Positions 43,458 to 53,626 of a DNA stretch of 64,000 nt are shown here, piece by piece (the first letter of the stretch is position 1; each line of letters starts with the position of its first letter). The notes under the pieces are model-generated. The model made no database searches, had not been told where the DNA came from, and worked only from the letters and a program-made list of their open reading frames with translations. The stretch comes from MGBC120314 sp051880495 (GTDB lineage Bacteria; Bacillota; Clostridia; Lachnospirales; Lachnospiraceae). Made by a program: the position numbers and the translations under genes. The stretch spans positions 30,352 to 94,351 of the forward strand of contig JBJEOB010000164.1 in the NCBI GenBank assembly GCA_051880495.1, given 5' to 3'.

Positions 43458-44207
43458 ATGAATGATCAGGAAAAGCTGTTATTAAAAAGAGTCACTGAAC
43501 TTGCTAACATTTCGTATTTACGAGGTGTTCCCATGTTTTCAGATTTTCTTACTTTAGCAGAACAGAATATTGTAAGTCAATTATCAGCAAATATGCCACC
43601 TATTATATTTAAAATGATAGGTGGCTATAATTTAGCCGAAAGAAGAGTAGCTGCATTTTATCCGGATGATAATTTTGCAGATGTAAATCCAATAGTATCA
43701 TTAAAAATATCACCTTTAAACAAGAAATTTTCTGAGGAACTGACACACAGGGATTATTTAGGTGCACTTATTAATCTGGGTATAGACAGAAGTGTACTTG
43801 GTGATATAGTCGTTGATAAAGACTGTGCGCATTTGTTTTGTCTTGAGAAAATCAGTTCATTTATTATAAGTGAATTAACAAGAATTAAACATACACCTGT
43901 TATGGCAGTTATTGAAGAATTTGATGATACCGCCAATGTCAATAAAGAGGAGATTTCAGGAACTGTATCTTCTCTTCGCATAGACAGTATGCTTTCTCTT
44001 GTTACCAATATGTCCAGAAGTAAAGCTGTTACATATATCGAAGAAGCAAAAGTATTCATCAACGGAAAATTAATAACAAGTAACAGTTATCAGTTAAAAG
44101 AAAATGATATTATTTCTGTCAGGGGTATCGGAAAATTCCAATACAAAGAAATTTCAGGTGTTACTAAAAAAGGAAAATATTATGTTGTAGTTGATAAATA
44201 TTGTTAA
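43458..44207 (+). CDS. ylmH: S4-domain RNA-binding protein YlmH
   Basis: A 249-residue RNA-binding protein; the C-terminal S4 domain (RIDSMLSLVTNMSRSKAVTYIEEAKVFINGKLI) is clear. Bacillus YlmH helps rescue stalled ribosomes and lies in the division cluster. The N-terminal half contains RAYLGALINLGIDR-like and FYPDDNFADVNPIV segments typical of the family. It is 6 bases from sepF. The downstream gene would often be divIVA; here it is aroB after a repeat element. Confidence 0.9.
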   Translation: MNDQEKLLLKRVTELANISYLRGVPMFSDFLTLAEQNIVSQLSANMPPIIFKMIGGYNLAERRVAAFYPDDNFADVNPIVSLKISPLNKKFSEELTHRDYLGALINLGIDRSVLGDIVVDKDCAHLFCLEKISSFIISELTRIKHTPVMAVIEEFDDTANVNKEEISGTVSSLRIDSMLSLVTNMSRSKAVTYIEEAKVFINGKLITSNSYQLKENDIISVRGIGKFQYKEISGVTKKGKYYVVVDKYC

Positions 44208-44219
44208 AATAATTAAATG

Positions 44220-44244
44220 GTTAACATAAAAATATTATGTCAAC
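44220..44244 (+). repeat. 25-base inverted repeat before aroB (copy 1 of 2)
   Basis: GTTAACATAA and TTATGTCAAC flank AAATA, an imperfect palindrome with 9 of 10 arm positions paired. The same 25 bases, one mismatch, lie at 57328-57352 before yhbY. It ends one base before the aroB SD AAAGGAGC. Such a match is far beyond chance and could be an operator. Confidence 0.7.
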
Positions 44245-44255
44245 AAAGGAGCAGT

Positions 44256-45344
44256 ATGTCTAAAATAATTACAGTAAATTATAACGAAAAACCTCATTAC
44301 AATATTGTAATAGAGAACAGCTTTGATAATTTGTCCAAATCATTTATGGAATTAAATGTTACCGGCAAAAAAATCTGTATAGTAACAGATTCAAATGTTG
44401 GTCCTTTATATGCGGATGTAGTTAAGAAGGAACTTGAAAAGACCGGAAATGAAGTATTTGTTTTCACATTTGAGGCAGGAGAGGAAAATAAGACTCTTAA
44501 TACAGTCGAAGACGTATATGAATATCTTATTGTTAATAAATTTGACAGAACAGATTACCTGGCAGCACTCGGCGGTGGTGTCGTAGGCGATTTAACAGGT
44601 TATACTGCAGCAACATACCTTCGAGGCATTCAGTTTATTCAAATTCCGACATCACTTCTCGCACAGGTTGATTCTAGTATTGGCGGTAAAACAGGTGTAG
44701 ATTTCAGAGCTTATAAAAATATGGTTGGTGCATTTCATATGCCTAAGCTGGTTTATATGAATTATTCAACCCTTATATCATTATCAGACCGTTTATTTAA
44801 TTCAGGTCTGGGCGAAATAATTAAACACGGGCTTATCAAAGATTATTCATACTTTAAATGGCTTTCTGACAATGTATCCGGCATATTAAACAGAGATGGT
44901 GAAATTCTTGAACAGATGATTTATGTAAGCTGTCAGATTAAGCGTGAAGTTGTAGAAAAAGACCCTACAGAAAAGGGCGACAGGGCACTTCTTAATTTTG
45001 GTCACACACTTGGTCATGCAATAGAAAAGCTGATGAATTTTAAGCTTTATCATGGTGAATGTGTTATTTTAGGTATGATTGCTGCATTAAGACTTTGTGT
45101 AATGCGCGGACATATTACTGAGGAAGAGTATAATACTTCAACAGACCTTTTTAAAAAGTTTTCATTTCCTATGACGATAAGCGGTGTGTCAGCTGACGAT
45201 ATTGTTGCAGTTTCTAAAAATGATAAAAAAATGGTTTCAGGTAAAGTTAAATTCATTTTATTAAATAATATTGGAAATGCTTATATTGACATGACTGTTT
45301 CCGATGATGAAATGAAAATAGCACTGGCAGATGTTATTAAATAG
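44256..45344 (+). CDS. aroB: 3-Dehydroquinate synthase
   Basis: Second enzyme of the shikimate pathway, NAD- and metal-dependent. The 362-residue protein shows AALGGGVVGDLTGYTAATYLRG (NAD-binding), QIPTSLLAQVDSSIGGKTGVD and the metal ligands in HTLGHAIEKL and the YHGECV segment. The start at 44256 is fixed by AAAGGAGC; the frame extends 13 codons upstream into the repeat. It interrupts the usual ylmH-divIVA-lspA order and may have its own promoter. Other aro genes are not in the window. Confidence 0.96.
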   Translation: MSKIITVNYNEKPHYNIVIENSFDNLSKSFMELNVTGKKICIVTDSNVGPLYADVVKKELEKTGNEVFVFTFEAGEENKTLNTVEDVYEYLIVNKFDRTDYLAALGGGVVGDLTGYTAATYLRGIQFIQIPTSLLAQVDSSIGGKTGVDFRAYKNMVGAFHMPKLVYMNYSTLISLSDRLFNSGLGEIIKHGLIKDYSYFKWLSDNVSGILNRDGEILEQMIYVSCQIKREVVEKDPTEKGDRALLNFGHTLGHAIEKLMNFKLYHGECVILGMIAALRLCVMRGHITEEEYNTSTDLFKKFSFPMTISGVSADDIVAVSKNDKKMVSGKVKFILLNNIGNAYIDMTVSDDEMKIALADVIK

Positions 45345-45369
45345 AGTTTGGATGGTGAATAATTTGAAC

Positions 45370-45903
45370 ATGAAAAAGACGCTGTTTGAATGTTTATATG
45401 GTTTGTTGGCTGTTGCATTACTGACTTTTATAGATCAGATTACAAAGATTTTGGCTGTATCTCACTTAAGTGATGGCCCTTTCACACTTATTAAAGGTGT
45501 ATTTGAATTAAGATATATTAATAATTATGGTGCTGCATGGGGTATTTTAAGCGGCAAAAGAGCATTTTTTATTATCATTACAGTAATCATAATGCTGATT
45601 TTTTCTTACATTTATTTTAAAACACCTAAAAATAAGTATTATACACAGTTGTTGTTCTGTGAACTTTTATTAGTTTCAGGTGCACTGGGTAACTTTATTG
45701 ATAGGGTATGGCTTGGTTATGTAAGGGATTTCCTGTATTTTTCACTGATAGATTTTCCAATCTTTAATATAGCTGACTGTTATGTTGTAATTTCAGCCAT
45801 ATGGCTTGCCATACTTGTTTTGTTTGTTTATAAGGATGAGGATTTTAACTTTTTGTCAAAAAAAAAAAAGGTGATTCATGAGAAATATTGTTTTAGAACC
45901 TGA
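45370..45903 (+). CDS. lspA: Lipoprotein signal peptidase
   Basis: Aspartic membrane protease that removes signal peptides of prolipoproteins such as the YerB-like lipoprotein. The 177-residue protein has four membrane segments and the two catalytic aspartate motifs GALGNFIDRVWLGYVRDF and FPIFNIADCYVV. Starts at 45352 (ATG), 45364 (TTG) or 45370 (ATG) are in frame; GGTGA at 45354-45358 favours the last two. The C-terminus is reached through a run of 12 A residues (45858-45869), and the frame continues 26 bases into rluD. Confidence 0.92.
   Translation: MKKTLFECLYGLLAVALLTFIDQITKILAVSHLSDGPFTLIKGVFELRYINNYGAAWGILSGKRAFFIIITVIIMLIFSYIYFKTPKNKYYTQLLFCELLLVSGALGNFIDRVWLGYVRDFLYFSLIDFPIFNIADCYVVISAIWLAILVLFVYKDEDFNFLSKKKKVIHEKYCFRT
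45858..45869 (+). repeat. A12 homopolymer at the end of lspA
   Basis: Twelve A residues encode the lysines near the C-terminus of LspA and lie just before the rluD SD AAGGTGA. One extra A would shift the frame to end at TGA (45879-45881), overlapping the ATG of rluD as ATGA. The run is prone to slippage by polymerases. Confidence 0.7.
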
Positions 45904-46795
45904 ACTGGAAGATGTGGGAATACGTATTGACAAATTTCTTTCCGAGCAATTGGAGGATTTATCGCGTTCATATATTCAGAAACTTATAAAGGATGAAAAC
46001 ATTCTTGTAAATGATAAAAAAATAAAGCCAAATTATAAAATTATGAATGGTGACAGAATTCAGGTTTTTATTCCTGACCCACAAGTACTGGATATTCAGC
46101 CTGAAAATATACCATTAGACATTTTATATGAGGATGATGATATTATCCTTGTAAACAAGCCTAAAGGCATGGTTGTTCATCCGGCTACAGGGCATTATTC
46201 AGGTACTCTTGTAAATGCACTTATGTATCATTGTAAAGATCATCTTTCCGGAATAAATGGTGTTCTTCGTCCCGGAATTGTTCATAGAATCGATATGAAT
46301 ACAACAGGTGTCATTGTTGCCTGTAAAAATGACAAAGCACACAACAGTATTGCTGAACAGTTAAGTGTTCACAGTATAACAAGAAAATATGAGGCGATAT
46401 GTCTTAATTGTTTTAATACACCGGACGGAACCATTGATGCACCAATTGGAAGAAACACTAATGACCGCAAAAAAATGGCCATTGATACCGTTAATGGCAG
46501 AAGAGCAGTAACACATTATCATGTAATTGAAAATTTAAAAAATCATGCATACATTGAATGCCGACTTGAAACCGGACGTACTCACCAGATCAGGGTTCAT
46601 ATGTCTTCAATAAAGCATCCGTTACTGGGTGATGATGTTTACTCAAGCGGAAAAAGTCAGTTTCATCTTGAAGGACAGACTTTACATGCTAAAACTTTAG
46701 GATTTATTCATCCTTCGACCGGAAGATATGTTGAATTCGAAGCTCCACTGCCTGATTATTTTACGGACATTTTAAAAAAGTTAAGAAATTATTAA
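45878..46795 (+). CDS. RluA-family pseudouridine synthase (RluD-like)
   Basis: Isomerises uridine to pseudouridine in 23S rRNA (or tRNA). The 305-residue protein has an N-terminal S4 domain (IDKFLSEQLEDLSRSYIQKLIKDENILVN) and the catalytic domain with VVHPATGHYSGTLVNAL and the active-site aspartate in GIVHRIDMNTTG; the common HRLDxxTSG has here I for L and T for S. RTHQIRVHM is intact. Firmicutes usually carry it after lspA (YlyB/RluD), as here. The SD is AAGGTGA. Confidence 0.93.
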   Translation: MRNIVLEPELEDVGIRIDKFLSEQLEDLSRSYIQKLIKDENILVNDKKIKPNYKIMNGDRIQVFIPDPQVLDIQPENIPLDILYEDDDIILVNKPKGMVVHPATGHYSGTLVNALMYHCKDHLSGINGVLRPGIVHRIDMNTTGVIVACKNDKAHNSIAEQLSVHSITRKYEAICLNCFNTPDGTIDAPIGRNTNDRKKMAIDTVNGRRAVTHYHVIENLKNHAYIECRLETGRTHQIRVHMSSIKHPLLGDDVYSSGKSQFHLEGQTLHAKTLGFIHPSTGRYVEFEAPLPDYFTDILKKLRNY

Positions 46796-46841
46796 ATATC
46801 CCTTAAATTTCTATTGTTTTTTGTGAAATTTAGGGGTATAT
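46796..46841 (+). terminator. Hairpin after rluD, possible weak terminator
   Basis: CCCTTAAATTTC (46800-46811) pairs with GAAATTTAGGGG (46825-46836), 12 bp including a G-U pair, with an ATAT/TATAT extension. The loop is T-rich. The tail downstream is AT-rich without a clean T run, so termination may be partial. Confidence 0.5.
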
Positions 46842-46887
46842 TTATATATTAAAGGGTTACATTTTTCGACAAAATTCAGGAGTATTT

Positions 46888-47412
46888 ATGAGTAATCAAA
46901 GAAACGAAGCACTAGAAAAATTAATAAAGAGTTTTGAAGCTTTTTACAATATCACGCGATTTGAAGATGAAAATGTATTATATTGTGCAAGGTGCGATTT
47001 CTTTCAGCATTCTCAAAAATATGTCCTTTCAAAAAAAGCTGAATTGTGGTCAGCGGATTGTGAAGAATTTATTTACTTATTTAACATACCAAGACTTACA
47101 CTCGATGTGTTATCAGACTGTCAGAAATGTGCCTATGAAGATGGTATGAGCAGAATGAATATCGGACCGGGTCATATGTATTCTTATATAACAGCTATAT
47201 TTTTGTGTGATTCATGTGATGAAGATGCTCGTAAACAACTAAAGAAGACCCGAATATACAAAAGTTTTCATTTTTCCCTCCATGGCTGGATGGATTATCA
47301 TACATCAGTTGTATCATTTGATAATGGTAAAATTGATTCAAACAGTTCAGGAAAGTCTACAGGGAAAATTTTGAAAAAAATACTATTTAACAAAAAAGAA
47401 AGGGAGAAGTAA
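46888..47412 (+). CDS. Cysteine-rich protein of unknown function, encoded with cstA
   Basis: I do not recognise this 174-residue protein. It has no signal peptide or membrane segment. Seven cysteines are arranged as C33-x2-C36, C58, C78-x2-C81 and C107-x2-C110, a pattern expected for zinc or an iron-sulfur cluster. The N-terminus is helical (ALEKLIKSFEAFYNI) and the C-terminus (NSSGKSTGKILKKILFNKKEREK-like, basic) is probably disordered. The SD CAGGAG (46878-46883) is well placed. The stop is 4 bases before cstA, so the two are cotranscribed. A regulatory or accessory role for CstA is inferred only from this. Confidence 0.7.
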   Translation: MSNQRNEALEKLIKSFEAFYNITRFEDENVLYCARCDFFQHSQKYVLSKKAELWSADCEEFIYLFNIPRLTLDVLSDCQKCAYEDGMSRMNIGPGHMYSYITAIFLCDSCDEDARKQLKKTRIYKSFHFSLHGWMDYHTSVVSFDNGKIDSNSSGKSTGKILKKILFNKKEREK

Positions 47413-47416
47413 AGCA

Positions 47417-49144
<1,728 letters not shown>

Positions 49145-49167
49145 TAAATGTTATAAAGCACTTCTTT

Positions 49168-49197
49168 GAGGCATATCTATTGATATGCCTCTTTTTT
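49168..49197 (+). terminator. Rho-independent terminator of cstA
   Basis: GAGGCATATC (49168-49177) and GATATGCCTC (49182-49191), 10-bp perfect stem with loop TATT, then TTTTTT. Confidence 0.95.
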
Positions 49198-49270
49198 ATA
49201 ATAAGGTTCGGGTGTCAAAAGCTCATTTTAAATTCATGACCTGGTAAAATGCACAAATAAGTTGTTTGCA

Positions 49271-49291
49271 TTGCGTTGCAATTTCTTTATC
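49271..49291 (+). repeat. Dispersed repeat, copy 2
   Basis: TTGCGTTGCAATTTCTTT then ATC, 20 of 21 bases the same as the core at 40360-40380. It lies 75 bases after the cstA terminator in an AT-rich gene-free stretch (49145-49394) that otherwise holds only the terminator and the upstream region of the next gene. Confidence 0.65.
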
Positions 49292-49394
49292 TTATTCATT
49301 TTTTAGAAATATTAAAAAAGAATAAATTATAGAAAAAAATTGTAAATTATGTTATAATATGCTAAAGGTATTAAGAAGGAAAGGGGTGTTATCA

Positions 49395-50024
49395 ATGAGT
49401 GATAATTTAGTTATTACTATTGGACGTGAATATGGTAGTGCCGGTCATGAGATAGGTGAAAAGCTTGCTGCCGAACTTGGAATTAAATGTTATGATAAGG
49501 AATTACTTGAACTTGCTGCCAAGGAAAGTGGTCTTTGTCCCGAAATAATGGAAAATCATGATGAGAAGCCAACCAACAGTTTCTTGTACAGTCTTGTTAT
49601 GGATACATATTCAATGGGTTATTCTTCAACTTCAACTTACCTGGATATGCCTATTAATCACAAAGTATTTCTTGCACAGTTTGAGACAATTAAGCGCCTT
49701 GCAGATACGGAAAGCTGTGTAATAGTTGGCAGATGTGCAGATTATGCTTTGGAGGATTATCCTAATGCAGTTAGTGTATTTATCAAGGCACCACTTGCTT
49801 CAAGAGTTACACGTGTTATGGAACGTCACAACGTGAATGAAGATAAGGCGTTCGAAATGATTGCCAAGAAAGACAAGAAGAGAGCAAGTTACTATAATTA
49901 TTATTCAAGCAAAAAATGGGGCGAAGCCAAGAGCTATGATTTATGTCTTGACAGCAGCGAGATAGGTGTAAACGGATGCATTAATGTAATAAAAGCCTAT
50001 ATTGATGCTAAAAATAATAAATAA
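49395..50024 (+). CDS. Cytidylate kinase-like family protein
   Basis: A 209-residue P-loop protein of the cytidylate-kinase-like family: ITIGREYGSAGHEIGEKLAAELGIKCYDKELL at the N-terminus, VIVGRCADYALEDYPNAVSVFIKAP in the middle, YYSSKKWGEAKSYDLCLDSS near the end. The family is distinct from Cmk: the Walker A is replaced by the GREYGSAG(H) loop. Its substrate is unknown and it is common in Clostridia. The ATG at 49395 is chosen from GAAAGGGG upstream. TATAAT at 49353-49358 may be its -10. Confidence 0.85.
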   Translation: MSDNLVITIGREYGSAGHEIGEKLAAELGIKCYDKELLELAAKESGLCPEIMENHDEKPTNSFLYSLVMDTYSMGYSSTSTYLDMPINHKVFLAQFETIKRLADTESCVIVGRCADYALEDYPNAVSVFIKAPLASRVTRVMERHNVNEDKAFEMIAKKDKKRASYYNYYSSKKWGEAKSYDLCLDSSEIGVNGCINVIKAYIDAKNNK

Positions 50025-50043
50025 AACGGAGCAGATTAAATAA

Positions 50044-50181
50044 ATGTATTATCAGACATTATATCAGTCAAAAAGAAATCGTTTTAAACAGTGGATAGGA
50101 GATACAAAACTTTTACCTTATGTTGCAATATTATTATTTGTGTTTCTTGTTTCAGGCTGGATGATATTGTTATTTATATGA
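50044..50181 (+). CDS. Small membrane protein (45 aa), hypothetical
   Basis: A 45-codon frame, MYYQTLYQSKRNRFKQWIGDTKLL then one hydrophobic span (YVAILLFVFLVSGWMILLFI). The N-terminus is basic and polar, the classic layout of a single-span inner-membrane protein. It lies 19 bases after the kinase-like gene with only GGAG, 12 bases upstream, as SD, and ends before a terminator. A shorter start is not visible. It may be translated with the upstream gene; I do not recognise it. Confidence 0.5.
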   Translation: MYYQTLYQSKRNRFKQWIGDTKLLPYVAILLFVFLVSGWMILLFI

Positions 50182-50186
50182 GTTTT

Positions 50187-50226
50187 AAAGCCATGGATTT
50201 AATTTTCTATGGCTTTTATTCTTTTT
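50187..50226 (+). terminator. Terminator between the small membrane protein and the xer gene
   Basis: AAAGCCAT (50187-50194) pairs with ATGGCTTT (50209-50216), followed by TATTCTTTTT. It separates the convergent genes and overlaps the end of the recombinase frame at 50216. Confidence 0.7.
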
Positions 50227-51274
50227 CACGTAGTTTTACAGCATTGCGTGCTTTACGTTTGGTTTCATCAAGAATATCAGCATAATGCTTTTTGGTAGTA
50301 TTAACATCTTTGTGTCCAAGAACATCAGCTACAAGATAAATATCGCCTGTTTCCTGATAAAGATTAGTACCATAAGTACTTCTAAGCTTATGAGGCGTGA
50401 TTTTCTTCATTGTGGTAACGGTGGATGCATATTTCTTTACGAGTTTTTCAACACTTCTGACTGAAAGACGTTTATTCTGATATGATAAAAAGAGTGCATT
50501 TTCACTTCCTTCTATTCCATGCATCGTCTTTCTTTCTTCTAAATAGGATAGTAGTGCTTCTAAAACTTCATCACCAAAATATACAATATCCTCATAGCCA
50601 CCCTTACGTATAACCTTAATACAATTATTATCAAAATCTACATCATTAATATCGAGACCTACACATTCTGAAACACGGATACCGGTACCAAGAAGCAGTG
50701 TTAAAAGTGCAAGATCACGTGTTTTTAACTTTTCGTGGGCAACTAATTGTTGCTTAGTTAATTTGTTACCGGACTCAACATTATCCAGGAGTTGTGCAAC
50801 TTCGTTAATTTCTAAACGAACTATAGCTTTTTCATGTATCTTCGGTGTATCAACCTGTGCTGCAGGATTAAGATTAATCATCTTATGTTTGTGATAATAT
50901 CCATAGAAACTACGTAATGCAGATAACTTACGTTTAATTGCCAATTCATTATTGGTGTAAGTTTTTCCGTCTTTTTCATAATAACGCATATAACTTAAAT
51001 ATTCTTCAATATCATAAGATGTAATCTGCTCAAGAATAGACAATTTGAATTCCCTAATTGGAATATTCTTAAACGCAGGATTATTTTCTTTTATATATGT
51101 AAAGAATGTCTTTATATCTGTCGCATAAGATAATTTAGTCCGGGATTCAGTTGTAAATTCAACGCCACGAAAATAATCAGCTGCAAACGGAGGTAATTCT
51201 TTAAGAATTTCTCTAAGTTTAATCGTATTTTTCTGTGTCTGTTGTTCATGATATGTTTTATTTGAATTATTCAT
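50216..51274 (-). CDS. XerS-like tyrosine recombinase
   Basis: A 352-residue site-specific recombinase. The N-terminal SAM-like core-binding part (residues 20-155) precedes the catalytic domain. All catalytic residues are seen: R in GTGIRVSE, K in IRKGG, H-x-x-R in TPHKLR, H in LGHKD and the nucleophile Y in KHYADI. Length and layout match the single recombinase XerS of streptococci, which resolves chromosome dimers at a site next to its gene. No phage or transposon genes are near, so a chromosomal Xer is more likely than an integrase. Start ATG at 51274 has GAAGG upstream. Confidence 0.85.
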   Translation of the reverse strand: MNNSNKTYHEQQTQKNTIKLREILKELPPFAADYFRGVEFTTESRTKLSYATDIKTFFTYIKENNPAFKNIPIREFKLSILEQITSYDIEEYLSYMRYYEKDGKTYTNNELAIKRKLSALRSFYGYYHKHKMINLNPAAQVDTPKIHEKAIVRLEINEVAQLLDNVESGNKLTKQQLVAHEKLKTRDLALLTLLLGTGIRVSECVGLDINDVDFDNNCIKVIRKGGYEDIVYFGDEVLEALLSYLEERKTMHGIEGSENALFLSYQNKRLSVRSVEKLVKKYASTVTTMKKITPHKLRSTYGTNLYQETGDIYLVADVLGHKDVNTTKKHYADILDETKRKARNAVKLREKE

Positions 51275-51339
51275 ATAAAAACCTTCTTTGTTTATAATAA
51301 TATAAATGTCGGTATTACGTCATTTTTCACTATTATCTA

Positions 51340-51363
51340 TTCGTAAAACTCGGGTTTAGCGAA
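51340..51363. other. Palindromic site before the xer gene, dif candidate
   Basis: A 24-base imperfect palindrome, centre between 51351 and 51352, with 9 of 12 positions symmetric. ATGTCGGT (51306-51313) and ACCGACAT (51363-51370) are further inverted repeats flanking it. In XerS and XerH systems the dif site lies beside the recombinase gene, so this is the best candidate; the sequence itself is not a known dif. Confidence 0.4.
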
Positions 51364-51406
51364 CCGACATATATCACTTAATAATACTATTCTATCCTGA
51401 AATTTT

Positions 51407-52543
51407 TTAACCTTTCACAAGATTACCATTAAATAATTTCCTGCAGACCATATTTATATTAAATGCTTTCTGTAGATTTTTAACTTTATTTAATTCGTTT
51501 TCTGTAATAATTGATATACAGAGTCCTTTTTGATTGTTTCGTCCACAGCGTCCGCAACGATGCAGATAATCTTTGGAATCAGTTGGTAAACCAATATTAA
51601 TTACAGTATCAACATCATCAATGTGTAAACCTCGTGAAGCAATGTCTGTTGAAAGCAAATAATTGGATTTGCCGCTTTTAAAACGCTCTAAGGCATTTTT
51701 ACGTTCAAATTTATCAGATTTACCAATTAAATTATCAATTTTGTAATGATGATATGATAACTTATCATACACTTCCTGTGCTTCAAACTGCTTATCAATA
51801 AATATCATACACCGTGTAGGCTTTATTGCGGCACAAACCTTTCTGAGCGTCTCTGTTTTTTGATTTTTGGCGCATATAATGTATTGATGTGTAATTGATG
51901 ACGGAATAGTTTCTGAGTCGTTATATTTGATTATACAAGCTTTGGGAGCTATTTCACCGGCAATTGTAAATGCTTTCTTATTCATGCTGGCAGAAAACAT
52001 TAATATCTGGATATTTTTGTATAAACATTTTCTTACATCCATCATGGGCTGATAATTATTTTTATCAAGCATTTTATCTGCCTCATCAATAATTAATGTT
52101 TTAACAGTATGTGCTGAAATCTTCTTTTTTTTGATTAATTCAAGTATTCTTCCTGATGTACCTACAATAATATGCGGCTTCTTATTCTTTAACTGTTCAA
52201 TCTGTCTTGTAATATTAACATTACCGATTAAAGACAATGCCCGTACATTTATTTTAGAATTAGCAGATAACAGCTCAATTTGATTATATACCTGCATGGA
52301 AAGTTCATATGTAGGAACAAGTATAATTGTATTAACACCCTTCTCTTCTACATCTATATTCTCAAATATAGGAATAAGGTATGCCAGTGTTTTACCGGAA
52401 CCGGTCTCTGACCTTGCAATTACATTCTCGTTGTTTTTTATGTGGATGTATGCGTCCTGCTGTATTTGAGTTGGTTCCTTAATACCCTGGCTTTCTAATG
52501 CCTTAACAATATTTTCACTCTGAATTAATTCTTCAAATTTCAT
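51407..52543 (-). CDS. DEAD-box RNA helicase
   Basis: A 378-residue ATP-dependent RNA helicase, core only. Motifs in order: Q motif (GIKEPTQIQQDAY), motif I SETGSGKT, Ia PTYELSMQ, GTSGRI, II DEAD, III FSAS (SAT in most), STDIASRGLHIDD and VI HRCGRCGR. The C-terminal extension found in CshA or DbpA is missing, so its place in RNA decay or ribosome assembly cannot be decided. Divergent from the TtcA-like gene, with a shared 98-base intergenic region. The SD is AGAGGA. Confidence 0.93.
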   Translation of the reverse strand: MKFEELIQSENIVKALESQGIKEPTQIQQDAYIHIKNNENVIARSETGSGKTLAYLIPIFENIDVEEKGVNTIILVPTYELSMQVYNQIELLSANSKINVRALSLIGNVNITRQIEQLKNKKPHIIVGTSGRILELIKKKKISAHTVKTLIIDEADKMLDKNNYQPMMDVRKCLYKNIQILMFSASMNKKAFTIAGEIAPKACIIKYNDSETIPSSITHQYIICAKNQKTETLRKVCAAIKPTRCMIFIDKQFEAQEVYDKLSYHHYKIDNLIGKSDKFERKNALERFKSGKSNYLLSTDIASRGLHIDDVDTVINIGLPTDSKDYLHRCGRCGRNNQKGLCISIITENELNKVKNLQKAFNINMVCRKLFNGNLVKG

Positions 52544-52641
52544 TGTATATCCTCTTTTAACGATTGATTTTCATAGTAATTTTATCAAAATATGATATAA
52601 TTATCAATGACAAAACCATAATCAGATATATGGAGATTTAT

Positions 52642-53352
52642 ATGAAATTACAAAAATTACTAAGTCTTACAAGAAAAGCAATATACAGATATAACCTTAT
52701 TGAAGAAAATGATAAAATCGCAATCGGAATATCCGGAGGAAAAGACAGTCTCGCCCTTCTCTATGCCATGGTAAATCTAAAAAAATTCTACCCGGTTCAT
52801 TTTGAAATTGAGGCAATTACTATAGATCTTGGTATGGGTATGGATTATTCACCCATTGAAGGGTTATGCAGAGAACTTGATGTACATTACACTATTGTAC
52901 CTACACAGATAAAGGAAATTGTTTTCGATGCAAGAAAAGAGTCAAATCCCTGTTCATTGTGCTCAAAATTAAGAAAAGGTACACTAAATGAAGTAATGAA
53001 GGATTTAGGCTGCAATAAGGTGGCATATGCTCATAATAAAGACGATATGGTGGAAACATTTCTAATGTCGCTGATATTTGAGGGGAGAATACATACCTTC
53101 GCTCCTAAAACATACCTTGAAAAATCACAGATAACGCTCATACGACCACTAATTATGGTAAATGAAGCTGATATAATAGGCTTTAAAAACAAATATAATC
53201 TTCCGGTTATAAAAAACTTATGTCCGGCAGATGGTTATACAAAAAGAGAAGAAATGAAAATGCTTGTTAAAGAAATGAATAAAAAATATCCAAACTTCAA
53301 GGAACGAGTATTTACAGCAATAATTAACGGTAACCTGAAGGACTGGTATTAA
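52642..53352 (+). CDS. TtcA-like tRNA thiolation protein
   Basis: A 236-residue PP-loop ATPase of the TtcA/TilS class: SGGKDS at residues 31-36 adenylates the target uridine or cytidine of tRNA, and cysteines C104-x2-C107 plus a third in NLCPADG could bind an iron-sulfur cluster. The family adds sulfur to tRNA, e.g. s2C32; the precise site is unknown here. I chose the ATG at 52642 with TGGAGA upstream, because the longer frame from 52564 starts in the divergent promoter region. Expression probably has its own promoter (TATAAT at about 52595). Confidence 0.85.
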   Translation: MKLQKLLSLTRKAIYRYNLIEENDKIAIGISGGKDSLALLYAMVNLKKFYPVHFEIEAITIDLGMGMDYSPIEGLCRELDVHYTIVPTQIKEIVFDARKESNPCSLCSKLRKGTLNEVMKDLGCNKVAYAHNKDDMVETFLMSLIFEGRIHTFAPKTYLEKSQITLIRPLIMVNEADIIGFKNKYNLPVIKNLCPADGYTKREEMKMLVKEMNKKYPNFKERVFTAIINGNLKDWY

Positions 53353-53370
53353 AAATAATAGCTTAAAGAT

Positions 53371-53607
53371 TTATATCTTATGGGCAGTTATTATAGTATA
53401 ACTCGTGGCATTAACAGTTATAATACAATCATCTGCTGTAACATACCAGTTCTTGCCTCTTCTTTCAATATGGCTGTTGGGATCGGATATCCTTAATCTG
53501 CACCATTTAACAATATCTGTATCATTAAGCGATAAATTATGTCTTATTCGTTCTAATACCATTGATGTCGTATGTAATCTGTCAATATTATTAATTAAAT
53601 TATTCAT
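53371..53607 (-). CDS. DUF3781 domain protein
   Basis: A 78-residue protein, MNNLINNIDRLHTTSMVLER, then the DUF3781 hallmark GKNWYVTADDCIITVNATSYTIITAHK at the C-terminus. The family is small and its function unknown; NID and HTT at the N-terminus are also conserved. I chose the ATG at 53607, which has AAGGGA upstream; frames from 53640 or 53658 overlap the yneA end. It follows yneA after 19 bases and may be part of the SOS transcript. Confidence 0.75.
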   Translation of the reverse strand: MNNLINNIDRLHTTSMVLERIRHNLSLNDTDIVKWCRLRISDPNSHIERRGKNWYVTADDCIITVNATSYTIITAHKI

Positions 53608-53626
53608 AGAATCCGAATGTCCCTTG

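Noticed and set aside
50216..51274. Integrase of a prophage or integrative element
   Set aside because: No other phage, conjugation or attachment features are nearby; layout and length fit a chromosomal XerS-like enzyme.
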